DNA from: Lantana camara
Taxonomy: Eukaryota > Streptophyta > Magnoliopsida > Lamiales > Verbenaceae
Reading direction: 5' to 3'
DNA: 64,000 nucleotides
NCBI GenBank assembly: GCA_037501455.1
Contig: CM074858.1
Coordinates: 89,750,501 to 89,814,500 of the forward strand
Shown one piece after another: positions 10,315 through 22,311 of the stretch. The translations under genes were made by a program, and so were the position numbers. A model generated the notes under the pieces. That model was not told the DNA's origin, ran no database searches, and saw only the letters and a list, made by a program, of their open reading frames with translations. How positions within the stretch are numbered: the first letter of the stretch is position 1; the number at the start of each line of letters is the position of its first letter.

Positions 10315-12596
10315 TGTTAGGAATAGTGCCCTAGAAAGCCGATTCGACGTAATCTGCTTTGGGACTTTTCTTGTATCACAGACAATCTTTGAATAATATA
10401 CGATTGATCATATGCAAACACTTCTTTATATGCTCTTGTTTGGTATGCGTTTACTTTATCTGTGCATGTATGAGAACTCCCCTAATCTTGATGACTTTAG
10501 GACTCTGTCATTTAGGTGAAATGGTTCATGAAACGAGCCCTATATCACATAAGTCATGATTAGTAAAATACTCCAAGCCGATGAGTCCTACAGACAGTGG
10601 GAGTGTCAACCTGACTCCTCTAAGGCTTGCTTGTGGGATCACGCCCTTAAGAAGGACCACCTTGTTTCATGGAGGTGGAAAGTGTATAGTTGATACGTGC
10701 GTGATACATGAGGGTGCTTACTATAATAAGTGAGTTCACTGAGGCGCCCCGTGTGAGAACATTCCTAAATGGGAAAGGAAGTTTCTATTTCAGGAAATGG
10801 AAACTTCCAGATTAGGAAATATCTCACGAGTCATTGATGTGATTAATTGATCCTTAGACTTGAGGTTCCTTGTCACTTTATGAGTTAACTCTGTAGTCTT
10901 AGGTATAAGCTTTAAAGGGTGTCGCCTTAGACAACTGATTCAAGGCTTATGCTGGGGCTGCACAAGTGACTCGTGAAAGTGAATGAGAATCAAGAAAGGA
11001 CCTACACTTGCATTTGCAAGGTGATCTCTTATTGTGTAAGTCATTCATATGCCATATGGAGTCCTTGGCCAAGGCAGTAGATCAAGACATCAAGAAAAGG
11101 GTTTCTTGGATTGAGATCAAATGGATATGAAATGCACTTAGCTTTAAGACCGGATTATTAGGGTTCTGATTATTCCCTTGCCCTAGATCTTGGTTGAGAG
11201 ATAGTAAGTAGGAGAATTGTATCTCACATGAATCAATGACTTAAAGGTTCTGTCGAATCCGAACATTCCAATTCAGCTAGGGGTTAAACACCTGTTGCTA
11301 GACTATGGTCGTTTAATCTGTGGACTGATTAATTAATTAGTGAATTAATTAATTAGGGTCACTGCTAATTGAATTGAGAACCTAGAGGGTCACACACAAC
11401 AACTTGGTTACATGAGTTGAGGCTTGAAAATGATTAAACGAGTTAATCGGGCCAAGAGGGTTCCACACGTGTGAAATCACACGTGTGGCTCACGTGAGTG
11501 ACACGTGTCACTGTGACACGTGTCACACACGTGTATATATATATATATTATATATATATTAAATAATTAATTAGTTAATTATTTAATAGACTTTGGTTTA
11601 ATTTTGAATTAAAAAGAAAGTCTAATTTTGGAGAAAATAATCTAGTTAATTAATTATGAATTAATTAATTAGATAAAAATAAGTTATTTATTTTATAATA
11701 AATAAAGTATAAAATTATCCAAAAATAGTTTGGATATTTTTAGCTCTCTTAAAAGTTGACTTGAAATAGAATTCAAAGTCAAAGTTGGAAAATACTTGAT
11801 GATCAAGTAATAGGAGAGAGAGGGACCAAATCCTTTGTCCATTAGGACTAGGTTCGGCCGCCCCTCCCCTTTCCTATATATAGGGGAGCTCATGCTCCCC
11901 TTTAGAGCTAATAGACAATTCTTGGTTCATGTGTTGAACACCTTCCTTTCTCCAAGATTAAATTAAACCCTAGGTTAAGCCTAAACACTAACTAGAGAAC
12001 TAGCATCCTTACTAGTTAGATTGTGATCAAGTTGGTGGACTATCTCTAGAGACTTCAAGTTAGAAGTTTTGAAGATTCGAGCTTTACCAAAAGTGGGGAT
12101 TAAGCAAAACGATCAGAAGGGATGATGAAACGATTCTGAACCCAACAGAAAACGAGTGAAAAAATCGAACCAAAGAAGATGGCGAAAACCGTTCGTCCAT
12201 ATCCTGAAAGATGAGTTTTTTCACGAGGGTTTTATGGCGGGCAGATTTCTACTTTCGCAAAACTGGTTTTCGAAGGGAGTTTCAATCATGTTTTTCTCGT
12301 TTCATGTTTCTTTCTTTATGTTATATTGTTAAGAACTTCCCTAACATGATTTGAATCTAGGTTGGTGTGGATTGTTATCCCGACAATGGATTCTGAAGTA
12401 GAAAGAGACTTTCGAGGGACGGGTTGTCAAGCCGCGAGAAGAGCGTTCTTGGGTGGCTTGAAACGCTTCAAGAAAGAATAAAAAGAAAAGTAAGTTTTCT
12501 ATCTTTACGAATTTGGTTACACGATTGCGAGTTCAAGGTCCTTTTGTTGGGAAAATTTTTTAAATTCCGCTGCTTTCTGATTCGTGTTTACCAACA
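10315..12596 (+). repeat. 3' LTR of copia 1
   Basis: Same length (2282 bp) as the 5' LTR, with only scattered single-base differences. Examples are TAGGCAAAC versus TATGCAAAC near 10412, GCCATTTAG versus GTCATTTAG near 10508, and ATTTGCTTA versus ATTTGGTTA near 12513. It is followed by the TSD TGTGC at 12597-12601. Confidence 0.93.
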
Positions 12597-12601
12597 TGTG
12601 C

Positions 12602-12689
12602 TTCTCTTTTGCTCTTATAAGTTGGGTTTGTCTTCTATTAGTTAACTGGACCCGATATATCCAATGTGTAAAGTTTTAAGCCAAATTAT

Positions 12690-12738
<49 letters not shown>

Positions 12739-13829
12739 TTATTTATTTATATTTGAGTCTTTTTCAAGAGTAAATGATTTCCAACGTAAAGCCTTTCTTT
12801 TATGAATCTCTACCCTATGATTTTGGCGAGAGCATGAATGTAAGCACGGGCCCAGGGACTTGGTGCATGTGGCTGTCCGGGGAGACAAGGGCCGACGGTG
12901 GTCCCTTTGCATTAGTCCCACAATGAACTACGGCGAAACAGACCTTGTTAGGAGATTTGGCGAGGAAGGGGAACCGGGCTTTTGAGGATTCATGTACCTC
13001 ACTAGCCAATATGTATGGGTGGTCGAGCCTTGCAAACCCGTCCAACACCCGGAGGAAAAAGGTGTATATGTATGATTATGAGAGAATCGTACGAATGTGC
13101 ATGAAAGATTATATATGTGATAATGAATGAATAATGTTTATGATTACACAAGGTGCAGGTTGGAGATTGTGCACGCCCACTAGCCGGGCCATGAATACCC
13201 TTATGAATGAATTGAATATGATAGTCGTAATCCCATTGATGCTTTTCCTTCGTTTTACCCACTTGGGAAATATTATAAAACTTTATATGGGATTATGGCT
13301 TGCATGTATATGTTTAAATTCCGCGATATTATATAATATGCCCTGTTTTATACCCTCCAGTCTCCTTTAGACTGAACCCGGTTTGTTTTCAGTTGTGTTG
13401 TGCAGGTCGTGGGAGTGCTAGGCAGGAATACGAGTCATCTAGGTCTTGCATTTGGGTCTAGCACTTTCTTTTACACTCATACACTCTTATTATTTCTATC
13501 TTGTATTATGACTAGAACTTGGAACGTATTATTTTTGTGTATGTAGGCCGTGGGCCGTGGAGTACTTGAATCTTGTATATATTTGGATATTTTGGAGCTT
13601 GGATGCTCATTGTAATATATTAAATGATATGAGTTGCTTCCGCGTTATTGTCTTTGCTCTGATTTTATTACTTGTCGTTCTTGAATGGTTTAAGGGTTAG
13701 CTCCCGCCTAGCATAGCGTGTGTGTTGTGTCCCCGTTCGTCGTGATTGGGCACGTGTATAGACTTTCCATTTCATATGCGGGTCGGGCCTCGGTGCGGGG
13801 GATGTGGTGTCTTGCGCTCGGGTGCTACA
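12602..13829 (+). mobile_element. Solo LTR, family A, right part
   Basis: Continuation of the LTR broken at 2515. It contains a TA microsatellite (about 12690-12733) and the conserved block TTGTTTTCAG...TGTGCAG ending at 13405, which looks like a 3' splice site and is followed by GTGCTAGGC. It ends CTACA at 13829, before the TSD TAAAC. Small ORFs on both strands (12739-13262, 13668-13904) are not conserved between LTR families and are not called as genes. Confidence 0.85.
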
Positions 13830-14170
13830 TAAACAATGCAGGTCACTTGGTCCATCTAGAAAGACCATGTGTTTACAATAGATAAAGCCGGATGAATCAA
13901 TCAATAAATAAAAATTAAATTATTTTTAGAGTCCAAACTTGGGTCTCTTGCTTAATAGATAGTATAGATAGATATCCTTAAGTTAAATTTTATCTATTTA
14001 AGTATAAATATAATAAAATCATTTTGCATTTTTCTCAAACCATAAAACAAATAAGAAACTATAAATTATGTAGTTTAATTGTTATTAACTCCATTAAATC
14101 TCAAAAATATAAAAATACTAATATATAAATTAAAATTATCAAAATATATTCACGAAATTAAAATAAAATT
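13830..14170 (+). pseudogene. Remainder of the exon 4 pseudo-copy and its 3' flank
   Basis: After the TSD the exon 4 copy resumes (AATGCAGGTCACTTGGTCC...), giving NAGHLVHLERPCVYNR and then TAA at about 13881. Homology to exon 4 stops there. From about 13960 the sequence matches the reverse complement of 15893-16150, the 3' flank of the intact gene, so about 0.3 kb spanning the exon end has been lost or replaced. Confidence 0.75.
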
Positions 14171-14194
14171 TTAAAGTCTAACGTATTCAATTAA

Positions 14195-14197
<3 letters not shown>

Positions 14198-14252
<55 letters not shown>
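14198..14252. repeat. (TA)n microsatellite
   Basis: An uninterrupted TA dinucleotide run of about 55 bp. Confidence 0.95.
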
Positions 14253-14256
<4 letters not shown>

Positions 14257-14659
14257 TGATTCTTGCGCACTCGCTGCGTATGCTAAAACAAAATTGATAA
14301 ATTATAATTTTCATGTTATTATTTAATTTACAATTATTTTTAATATATTTATAGTTTTACGATAAATAAATGAATAAATAAGATAAGATAATATCAATTA
14401 GTATAAAGTAATAGTTCAAGTAGAAATTAAAAATATATGATAGAAAAATTGAAATGATATGAGAGGAAAAAAATAAAGATAAATAAATGATAAAAAATAA
14501 ATAAAATAGAAAAGAATTTGAGTGTCCTGTGGAAGAGGTTAAGCTGAAAACTGCTAAAATACATGAATAGAATTTATATTCAAAAAATAAAAGAAAAGGA
14601 AAAAGAAAAAAAAGTTATGACACCAAATGGTTGTCTTGCTTAATATAATAAGTATATAT

Positions 14660-15313
14660 ATATATATACTCTATTATTAAACACGAGACCCAATTGTGAT
14701 CTCTTGGACTTGGTTTTTTTTTTTCTTTTTACTTAATTTATTTATTTTTCTGCAACATATAGAGAACGTGTATTAATTAGTTAGTTATACTTATCTATGA
14801 ATCCCACTTTTCTCTAATCCCACTTTATATATATATATATATATATTCCTTTTATTTTTTTTCTCATATTTTCTAACTTATATTTTAACTATTTCCTTTT
14901 AATATAATTATTATTATATTTATATTAAGATGAATAATTTAATTTAATATATTAAATAATAATTTTATTTTTTTTTTTACACACTCATCGAGTGTGCGGA
15001 ATTACTAGTACTCTATTATTAAGCGCGAGAGGCACAGAGGCAAAGATTATCTCTTGGGCTTGGTCTCTATTTCTTTTTTATTTAATTTATTTATTTTTCT
15101 CTATCATATAAAAAATGTGTTTATCTATTATTTCTACTTTTCTCTTACTCCACTTTTATTTCTCATTGTTATATTGTTTATTCTTTTAGTATATATGTTA
15201 ACTATTTCCTATTAATATACAATTATTAAATTTACATTAAGATAAATAATTTAATTTTATATTTAAATAATAATAATTTTTCTTTGTACACGCATAGAGT
15301 GTGCGAAATTACT
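14660..15313. repeat. Tandem duplication of an about 330-bp unit
   Basis: Two diverged direct copies. Unit 1 (about 14666-15005) starts ACTCTATTATTAA, passes through ATCTCTTGGACTTGG, and ends near CATCGAGTGTGCGGAATTACTA. Unit 2 (about 15009-15313) has the same landmarks (ACTCTATTATTAA, ATCTCTTGGGCTTGG, GCATAGAGTGTGCGAAATTACTA). A third partial end occurs at about 14255-14280 (TTGCGCACTCGCTGCGTATGCT). No coding potential is seen. It may be an old non-autonomous element. Confidence 0.65.
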
Positions 15314-15880
15314 ATTATTAACGGAGATGCTCTATATTTAAGAGTAAAGATAATTCAATGTATTAATAAATTTAGTGTAATTACAAAAAGACATCAAGTT
15401 CATAATTAAAGAAATTAACCTACTATTATAACGAAATCAACTAAAATAAATAAAAAGTAATTGATTTCTAAATGTAATGTACGAACACGTACTTATTTCA
15501 ATGAAATAAATTAGAAAATCATGTACGTAATCTTCCTATGTAAGAGCCATGATCTTTTGAACTAAATTTCATGCCCTAAATTATTATGAAAATTTAAGAA
15601 TTTAAACTTCACATATCAAATATGTATACTTAAGAATTTATGGATAACAAGTAGTCAACTTACTCATTAAAATAAGTACGTGGTCATACATTACATTTAG
15701 AATTCATTTTATTTTAGTCAATTTTATTTTAGTAGTTAATTTTGATTTTATTTTTATTGATTATCAACTTGACTTGTTTTGTAATTATACTTTAACTTAT
15801 TTAAAATATTGAATTATCTTTTTTATAATTTTAAAAAATTTCCATTAATAATACATATACATGCATGAATTGGATACTTC
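15308..15880. repeat. Fold-back (inverted repeat) element, about 570 bp
   Basis: The left arm at about 15310-15500 is matched in reverse complement by about 15680-15875. For example, TCTAAATGTAATGTACGAACACGTACTTATTTC near 15465 pairs with its counterpart near 15675-15700. The centre is about 170 bp. The arms are AT-rich and moderately diverged. This fits a MITE-like hairpin element, but I could not define a clean target duplication. Confidence 0.55.
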
Positions 15881-15892
15881 AAACAGTAACAA

Positions 15893-16418
15893 TTTATTTT
15901 AATTTTGTGAATATATGCTCGACAATTGTGGATACAACTTTAGTTTATATATTAGTATTTTTATAATATTGAGATTTAATCAAGTTAATAAGAATTAAAG
16001 TAAATAATTTATAGTTTCTTATTTTTTCGTGGTTTGAAAAAAATATAAAATGATTTGATTATCGTATTAATTTTTATTTTTATTTTTTAAAGAGATTATC
16101 TTTATACTTAAATAAATAAAATTTTGTTTAAGCCTTTAAAAGTATTTTAGTCTATTTATAAATTATGGCATAAAATTATGATAAAAAATTAGTGGGAAGG
16201 ATGAATTTAAATTAAACTAAAAATATGAGAAATGTTTTAAATTTACAATGAAAATATAAAAACGAATATGAATTTTTTCCATATACTGATTTTAAGCACA
16301 CTAAAATCAATTAAAATCTATTCCACTAGCTCGCGGTTTTGAAATCGTAGACAAACAAAATTCTTTAAAATTTAAATGGAAAAATAAGAAAACTTCATCA
16401 TCAATTCCTCTGCAGCAT
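15893..16418. repeat. 3' flank segment of the gene present in inverted copies
   Basis: This segment downstream of the hydrolase stop codon recurs in inverted orientation at 33690-34226 and, in part, at 13960-14170. A clear landmark is the block with CTCGCGGTTTTGAAATCGTAGAC near 16330, which corresponds to CTACGATTTCACAACCGTGAG near 33757. The three copies show that the gene's surroundings were duplicated more than once. Confidence 0.8.
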
Positions 16419-16453
16419 AACTACATGAACATATTATAATTATATTTTGTTCT

Positions 16454-19400
16454 TCATTTAACTTTATCTGGAGCATTCAAAGAGGCAAGGAACTGATTGA
16501 GACATCTGTTGTAGACACATGGTCTTTCTAGATGGACCAAGTGACCTGCACTGTTTATGCCTTGAAATGTTGTTTTTTCTCCAAGCTGCCTGTATTATTG
16601 CAGAAAAGAATAAACCCTAATTAGGAATTTCATATTATTTTATATTTATATCCCTTACGAGATTGCATAATTACAACTAATGCACTTAAAATATTACGAA
16701 CTCCACAATCTACCCTTAAAAGTTTCAAAAATTACATCTTGTTTCATTCCATTAGGGTTTAGTTGATTTTATGAGTAAATTGATAATTTTACCAACTTAG
16801 ATTTTTTTTAAAAATTAGAAAAAAAAAAGTATTTGCAAAATATTCAAATCCAATTTAATTTTAAAGTTATTTAACATTAAATTATTTTTAAACTATTTTA
16901 ATTTTAATTTTAATTTTAATTTTAATTTTTAAATTAAAGGCATGAAAGTCTGTTTGTCCAATAATTGACCTAAATTCCAAAGAAGTGAGGTTATTTCTAA
17001 TTTTCATAATTCATAGAGGTAGAATTTATAATACTTCCATCTAAGCTGGTATAAGTCATAATTGTACAATTTTATAGGGAGTGCAAATATAAAAAAAACC
17101 CCTATATATGCATGGAGAAGTGGTAGTGGTGTAGTTCTAATAAAGCTTACTGTTGCATGTTCTGGGCATGTTCCAGCTTGAATATCTGATCATTCTCACC
17201 CCACAAAAGATGTATTCTCTGTATGAAATTTGCATAATCGATCAGTGTTGGTGCATACTCATGGATGTTTCCAATAATATTATTATTGATCCACACTATC
17301 TTATTATATAAATTACTGTAATAACTAGATTTATCCTGTTAAGTGAATTTATGAAATTGATACTTAAATTTTTGTTTTTTCTTGTATAATTTCATTAGAG
17401 GTATTCATACTTTGTGGATCTTGTAAATATCACATTGTTAATTATTTGATAGATTCGTACTTTCTGAATATTACTTTGTTGATCCTTTAGATTTCCATAT
17501 TTATTGAGATCTCATAATTCAATTTTTATCTATTATTGTATGTTCTCTCTCTATTTTATTGTTTTTCTCTTACTTCCTCAAATCTCAGTTTCTCATTCTT
17601 TTTAAAATACATTATTCAATATCTTTTTTAACTATATCTTATTTATAGATTTATCATCAATTCTTAATTATACTGTTCTCCACTTATTATTAATTAAGTA
17701 TATACTAAAATATACTATTATATAGAAAAAAAATATAGTAGTTGTGTATAACTGTGTAAAATCAATTCAAAATCTTGATGCCTAATTAAATCATGTTTAT
17801 TTATTTTTGCACCTCGTGCACTAATCTATACTATTATATATTTGAAAATAATATTTCGCTTTTGAATATACAATTTTGACTAAATAAAATTTTATAATCT
17901 TTCTTGAATTTTTTTTTAAGTGTAAAATTTTTAAATGTAATTTTAATTTAGTTTTTAAATAATTTAAATGTCTTTTTAATTAAGTCCATGATTTATGAAA
18001 TCATTACACAATACTTTAATTGTTTTTCGTTATATACATTTCTTTATATTTTTTTATTGGTAAAATTACACAATTTACTCTTTACACCCACAATTCAATC
18101 TTTCAGAAAATTTTCTCCAATGTCTCTTTTCTCAAAGTTCTCCATTATCATTACATTATCATGTATGACTTAAACAAAATCTCAAACAATTGTAACTTCA
18201 CTCTAAGAATATGTGATAATATACGTGACGATTTTATTTTTATGGATATATTTTATTGCATTCCATCAATGTTGAGTCATTCTCGTTAAGTTTCGCTACT
18301 TATGAAACTTCTTAAGCAAATTAGGTTTTTCTTTTTTTCAAAATTTACTACTACAATTATGATAATATCATACTTGAACTTTATTATTAAATTACGAGTT
18401 TGATTTAAATAAAATTTTTTGGGGTCAATTTCATTTTATTTAATCTAATTTTTGTTGATTTTCTTTTTTTAAATATTCATTAAATCTTGATTCATGGTTT
18501 TTTTTTTTTTTTTTGTTGTTTAATTTGATACGAATAAATTTTAATTCAATTTTTAAATTTAGTATTTATTTTGAAAGTTATTTATGTTTTAGTTTGTTTA
18601 TTTGATAGATTTATTCTTTTCTTTTTTTTTTAATTTTTTATTATCATATTTTTTTTGTATTTTTTTAAATACTAATATTTTTTTAATATGATGAACGTAA
18701 ATTATTCTTTATTTTGATTTGAATCTTCATATTTTAAGTGTTTTTAACTCTTAATGTCATTTTTCAATAACATTCATTTTTAATTTCTATTTTCTTTTAA
18801 ATTTGTACTATTTTCGGAATATTTTTCCCTTTATAATATAGATTTTCTGTTTTATTTTTTTTATAATAATTCTATTAAAAATTAATTATCCGTTTATTAA
18901 TAGATAACATTTATTTAAAGAATTATCTCTTTACTCTATTGATATTCATATATTATTTCAGATATAATTGTAGTCTTTTTTTTATTAATGATTGTTGTAG
19001 ATAGTATTTATGGGTAGTTTAAATTTAAAAAGAGACTTTTATTAATTAACATCAATTAAATTATTTGATTTTTCTTTCCCACATATTTTAAACCTATTTA
19101 ATTAAAATATGATATTAACATGAGTTTTATTTATTTACTATCCTAATATATTTATAAGTTGCAGTGTAGTGAAAACTGTACGATATACATATTATTATTT
19201 AGATTTGAAGGTAATTATATAATTTTTCTAAACCTAATTTTCTTTTATAACGTCTTTATAAGTAAAAAAAAATTAAGGAAATACTTAATTTAATATACAA
19301 TTTACAATTAAATATATTAAAGTAATAAAATTTGTTTTAGCAATAATTTATTTATTATTTATAAAAAATATGTATGGCATAAATTATTTTTTATTTTACA

Positions 19401-20848
19401 TAATTTAGTTTATTATTTTAAAATTATTTTGATTTATAAGATTTATAATTAATATTATAAATTATATTGTGTATACGCCAATATATATAAATAGATGGAT
19501 AGAAATATTTACCTGAGGAAATTCCGGTATAGTAGTGTCTTTGTTGCTAACGACCAGACCTTCTAGAAGTTCAGCCCTTTCCTTCCGGTTGTTGAACATT
19601 ACCTGTTCATCACCACCAAATCTTAACAAGTATAGAACCTATAGTTTATAAAACATAGGCTAGCATGCTTATAAGAAGTATTTTTCCTATTCCTTTTTTT
19701 CCAATCATGCTCAATCTTTATCATTCTAATTTGTAAAATTTAACTTCTACTTTTAACCTTCTAAGTTGTTACCAGCTAAATTCAAACATAATTTAGTTGA
19801 ATCAATATTTATTACAAGACGAATGTTTGATTTTCATAACTACAATCATAAATCTGAAAATTATCCAAGTCAAGTTATGAGTTCACTTACTTGAATAATA
19901 ATATCATTGAACTTTATTATAACAAAACGTCAAAGATGTTTCTCGTTTCAATATAGATGAGCCTTATGATTATTTGTAATCGTCCAAAACTTTCAAGAAT
20001 AATTATAAAATTGAAAATACCATATGTTATATTCAAATGACAAATATTATATTTCCATACTTACAATAGTTATCAGTTAGCTGAGTTTACAATTAATGAA
20101 AATATATATCAATCTTGTTTTTGCATAACTTTTTAAGAGGAAATCAAGATCCCACTTATAGTCTCATACCATTAATATTAGTGATTATTAGATGTACCTC
20201 AAGAAAGTCCTTATGAAGGCGATCAGGAAACCACAGTTTCTTATGCGCAGCAACTTTCAGAAGCGCTTTACACCCCTTCACAGAATCAGGCAGCAAAAGC
20301 TCCGACGATGAAGAGAAGCCAAGTGACTCAAGCGTAGCACTGCTTATAGAATCAGTCATGGCCAGAATGGACCCTGATATCACCAACGCCTCAACCAGCT
20401 CTGGGTTCATCTCCGCCATCTTGAACGCCACCATGCCGCCATAGCTGAATCCCACCACTGTGCACCTCTCGATTCCCAGCTTTCTCAGCCCCTTCACAAG
20501 ACACTCCGCCTGGAATGTTGGCGATCGATCGGGATTGTCGGTGGTCGAGCCCCCAAAGAAGAGGAGATCGGGTACGTAAACCGAGTACTTTTTTGTGAGA
20601 GAACCTACCTGGAATTGCCACGTTACGATGCCCTCGGCGGCGAAGCCGTGGACGAGAACGACAACGGGTTTGGTGGGTTTGAGGGGCGTGGTGATGTCGG
20701 GGGTTTTCTTGGGTTTTTTGACGGTTTCAGTGGGGACCCAAATATTCATGACGGTGCCGGTGTCGATTTCTACTGTGTGGGGTATAATGCCGACCATTTT
20801 CATTAAACCGTGCAACAGTGGCTTCTGGGCCGCTACAAGATTCACCAT
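16454..20848 (-). CDS. Alpha/beta-hydrolase fold protein, four exons, 314 aa
   Basis: Exons on the minus strand are 20848-20198, 19602-19513, 17218-17151 and 16589-16454. All introns are GT-AG and phases join cleanly (651+90+68+136 = 945 nt, stop TGA at 16454-16456). The protein has the oxyanion VHGF near residue 67 and the nucleophile elbow GFSYGG with Ser135. WGEND carries the probable acid Asp257, and GHLVHLERP carries His286. The order and spacing are those of plant soluble alpha/beta-hydrolases related to bacterial meta-cleavage C-C hydrolases. The substrate cannot be told. No signal peptide is evident (start MVNLVAAQKPLLHGLMKMVG). Exon 1 lies outside the duplicated arms, and this is the only copy with all four exons. 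The 2.3-kb intron 2 is AT-rich. Purifying selection is suggested only by the intact frame. Confidence 0.92.
16590..17105. repeat. Intron 3 segment repeated in inverse at 51-562
   Basis: The block runs from the exon 4 acceptor through most of intron 3. Its reverse complement is found at the left edge of the window with a few small differences, such as the length of the repeated AAATTA tract. The two lie about 16 kb apart in opposite orientation, and the interval contains the A LTR and copia 1. Confidence 0.85.
18167..19985. repeat. Left arm of the large inverted duplication
   Basis: This arm contains most of intron 2, exon 2 and the first part of intron 1. It is matched in reverse complement by 22312-22886 plus 26017-27298. 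At the outer edge, GACTTAAACAAAATCTCAAACA here corresponds to TTTGTTTAAGTC near 27285-27297. At the inner edge, GCCTTATGATTATTTGTAA at about 19963-19980 corresponds to TTACAAATAATCATAAGGC at 22315-22333. The spacer of about 2.3 kb holds exon 1 and the promoter. Confidence 0.88.
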
Positions 20849-21831
20849 TTTTCTGATCTCTCTGTCTCTCTGTGTGTCTGTGTGTGTTGTGTGCCAGCTT
20901 TGAGATGATGATTTTTAAAGTGGTGGAGAAAGGTAGTTGGTGTTAGGTATTAGGTTGTTACTTTGTTGCTTATTTTATTGTATTTAGGGAAGTACTATTG
21001 GATAGATGGAGAAATGGGATCAAGTTGAAAGACATTCAACATGTCTTGGTTTGTCGTTAATGCCAAATGTTGCTTATTTCTAGGTATTGTTTGGCAGGGT
21101 TGATTGGGAGTTGGCACACCTAGATATCTATCTATATATACAAATAATCTCGGGTGTTTGGTCCAATAAATGTACGTGAACGGGGCTGAGTCAGTAAAAT
21201 CTCTTTTTTTTTTTTTTTTTTTGGCTTTTTTCTTTTTTATTTGATAAAAAATCTCGACGTATGTGTGGCCGGTCACGTGAGGCCCAGGATGCCCGGCACT
21301 GTTAAAATATTTCGGTCAAATTAAAAAAGACATTTGCAACGACTCCTTTCACCGTTTTTCCTTTTCAAGCTGTTATTAAAGCTTTCTAAAATTAACTCCA
21401 ATTTTTACCATGATCATTAACTTTTTGATTAGCTGTTAATTAGCAGGGAGGATATTTTTACATTTAATTAATTACAACTTTATCCTTTTTGAGAGAAAGT
21501 AATTAGTAGAAACTGCAAAAGAAATTAAAAAAAAAAAAATTAGTAGAAACTGCAAACAGTTGGCCATCTATATTCATAGTATGTGTACCTACATTACTAT
21601 ACATTACATACACAATACAAATGCCAAGTACATATTATAAATATAACAATAAAAATTTTCTATAAACAACTTAACGTATTATTTGAAAATCTTTAAAATT
21701 TTAGAATATTATTTAGTAAACACCCTGAAGCGTAAAAATTTGAGTATAAAAATCTAGTTCACATAAAAATTTAAATTTAGATAGATTGAAATTATTTATT
21801 TTTAATTCGAACAAGTAATGCTGGAAAAAAT
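20849..21831 (-). promoter_or_regulatory. Upstream region of the hydrolase gene
   Basis: Reading on the minus strand, the roughly 50 bp before the ATG form a CA/GA-rich stretch (complement of CTCTCTGTCTCTCTGTGTGTC), a common plant 5' UTR feature. Beyond it lie AT-rich DNA, a T-run near 21205-21222 and no supported gene. Two small ORFs here (20595-20903, 20995-21276) are out-of-frame or low-complexity. No clear TATA box could be fixed. Confidence 0.4.
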
Positions 21832-21938
21832 ATCAATAGGGGGTTAGCCAAGTGGTTTGAGAGTTCTTTCTCGAAGTCAATGATCCGGGTTCAAATTCCT
21901 TTGACCACTTAGAGTGTGTGGTTAAAAAAAAATAATAA
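21832..21938 (+). mobile_element. tRNA-derived SINE
   Basis: An internal RNA polymerase III promoter is visible: A box TAGCCAAGTGG (21845-21855) and B box GGTTCAAATTCC (21888-21899), 32 nt apart. The tail is TTAAAAAAAAATAATAA. Flanking 16-bp direct repeats TAATGCTGGAAAAAAT (21816-21831) and TAATGCTGGAGAAAAT (21939-21954) differ at one base and look like a target-site duplication from LINE-type integration. The body does not fold as a complete tRNA with a matched acceptor stem, so it is not called as a tRNA gene. Confidence 0.82.
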
Positions 21939-21954
21939 TAATGCTGGAGAAAAT

Positions 21955-22311
21955 GATCGAGGGCAGACAAACACGCCACTCACATCCCAAACCTCTATTG
22001 TTTAATATAACAAAGTATAAATATGATTGACGGAACTACATGGGGCCGGGGCTAATGCCTGTGCCCTAGATTTTGAATTTTCATTACTTTTTTACATATA
22101 TTTTGGGGTATTTATATTTCGGAATTTTCTATTTAATTTTGGTTTCTCTTATTTTAAATTTTAATTTCGTTTCTGCATACGACACACCACCGTATTTTTT
22201 TAGGATCAAGAGTCCAAATAACAATTTTCTTAACTTTTAAAAGTTCTTATTTGTTATAAAGTTTCAATAATTATTATATATTTAGATTAACCACACACAC
22301 ACGCGCGAGTG
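21955..22311. other. Unassigned AT-rich spacer
   Basis: No ORF, RNA gene or clear element. The only notable feature is a short CA/CG run ACACACACACGCGCG near 22294, at the very edge of the inverted arm. Confidence 0.5.

Larger units (their letters stand above)
2516..12596 (+). mobile_element. Ty1/copia-type LTR retrotransposon, copia 1 (coding-dead, young)
   Basis: A complete element with two 2282-bp LTRs (2516-4797 and 10315-12596), a PBS of tRNA-iMet type (TGGTATCAGAGCCACC, 4800-4815), a polypurine tract before the 3' LTR, and TSD TGTGC (2511-2515, 12597-12601). It lies inside solo LTR A and so is younger than it. The LTRs differ at only about ten positions that I could see. The internal region has no long ORF. 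Traces of copia pol survive (for example near 7925-7995, matching the pre-integrase region of the copia at 34433-57261) but are broken by many indels and stops, so the element was probably moved by proteins supplied in trans. Confidence 0.93.

Noticed and set aside
21838..21910. Functional tRNA gene
   Set aside because: A and B boxes are present, but there is no paired acceptor stem or clear anticodon arm. The A-rich tail and target duplication indicate a SINE.
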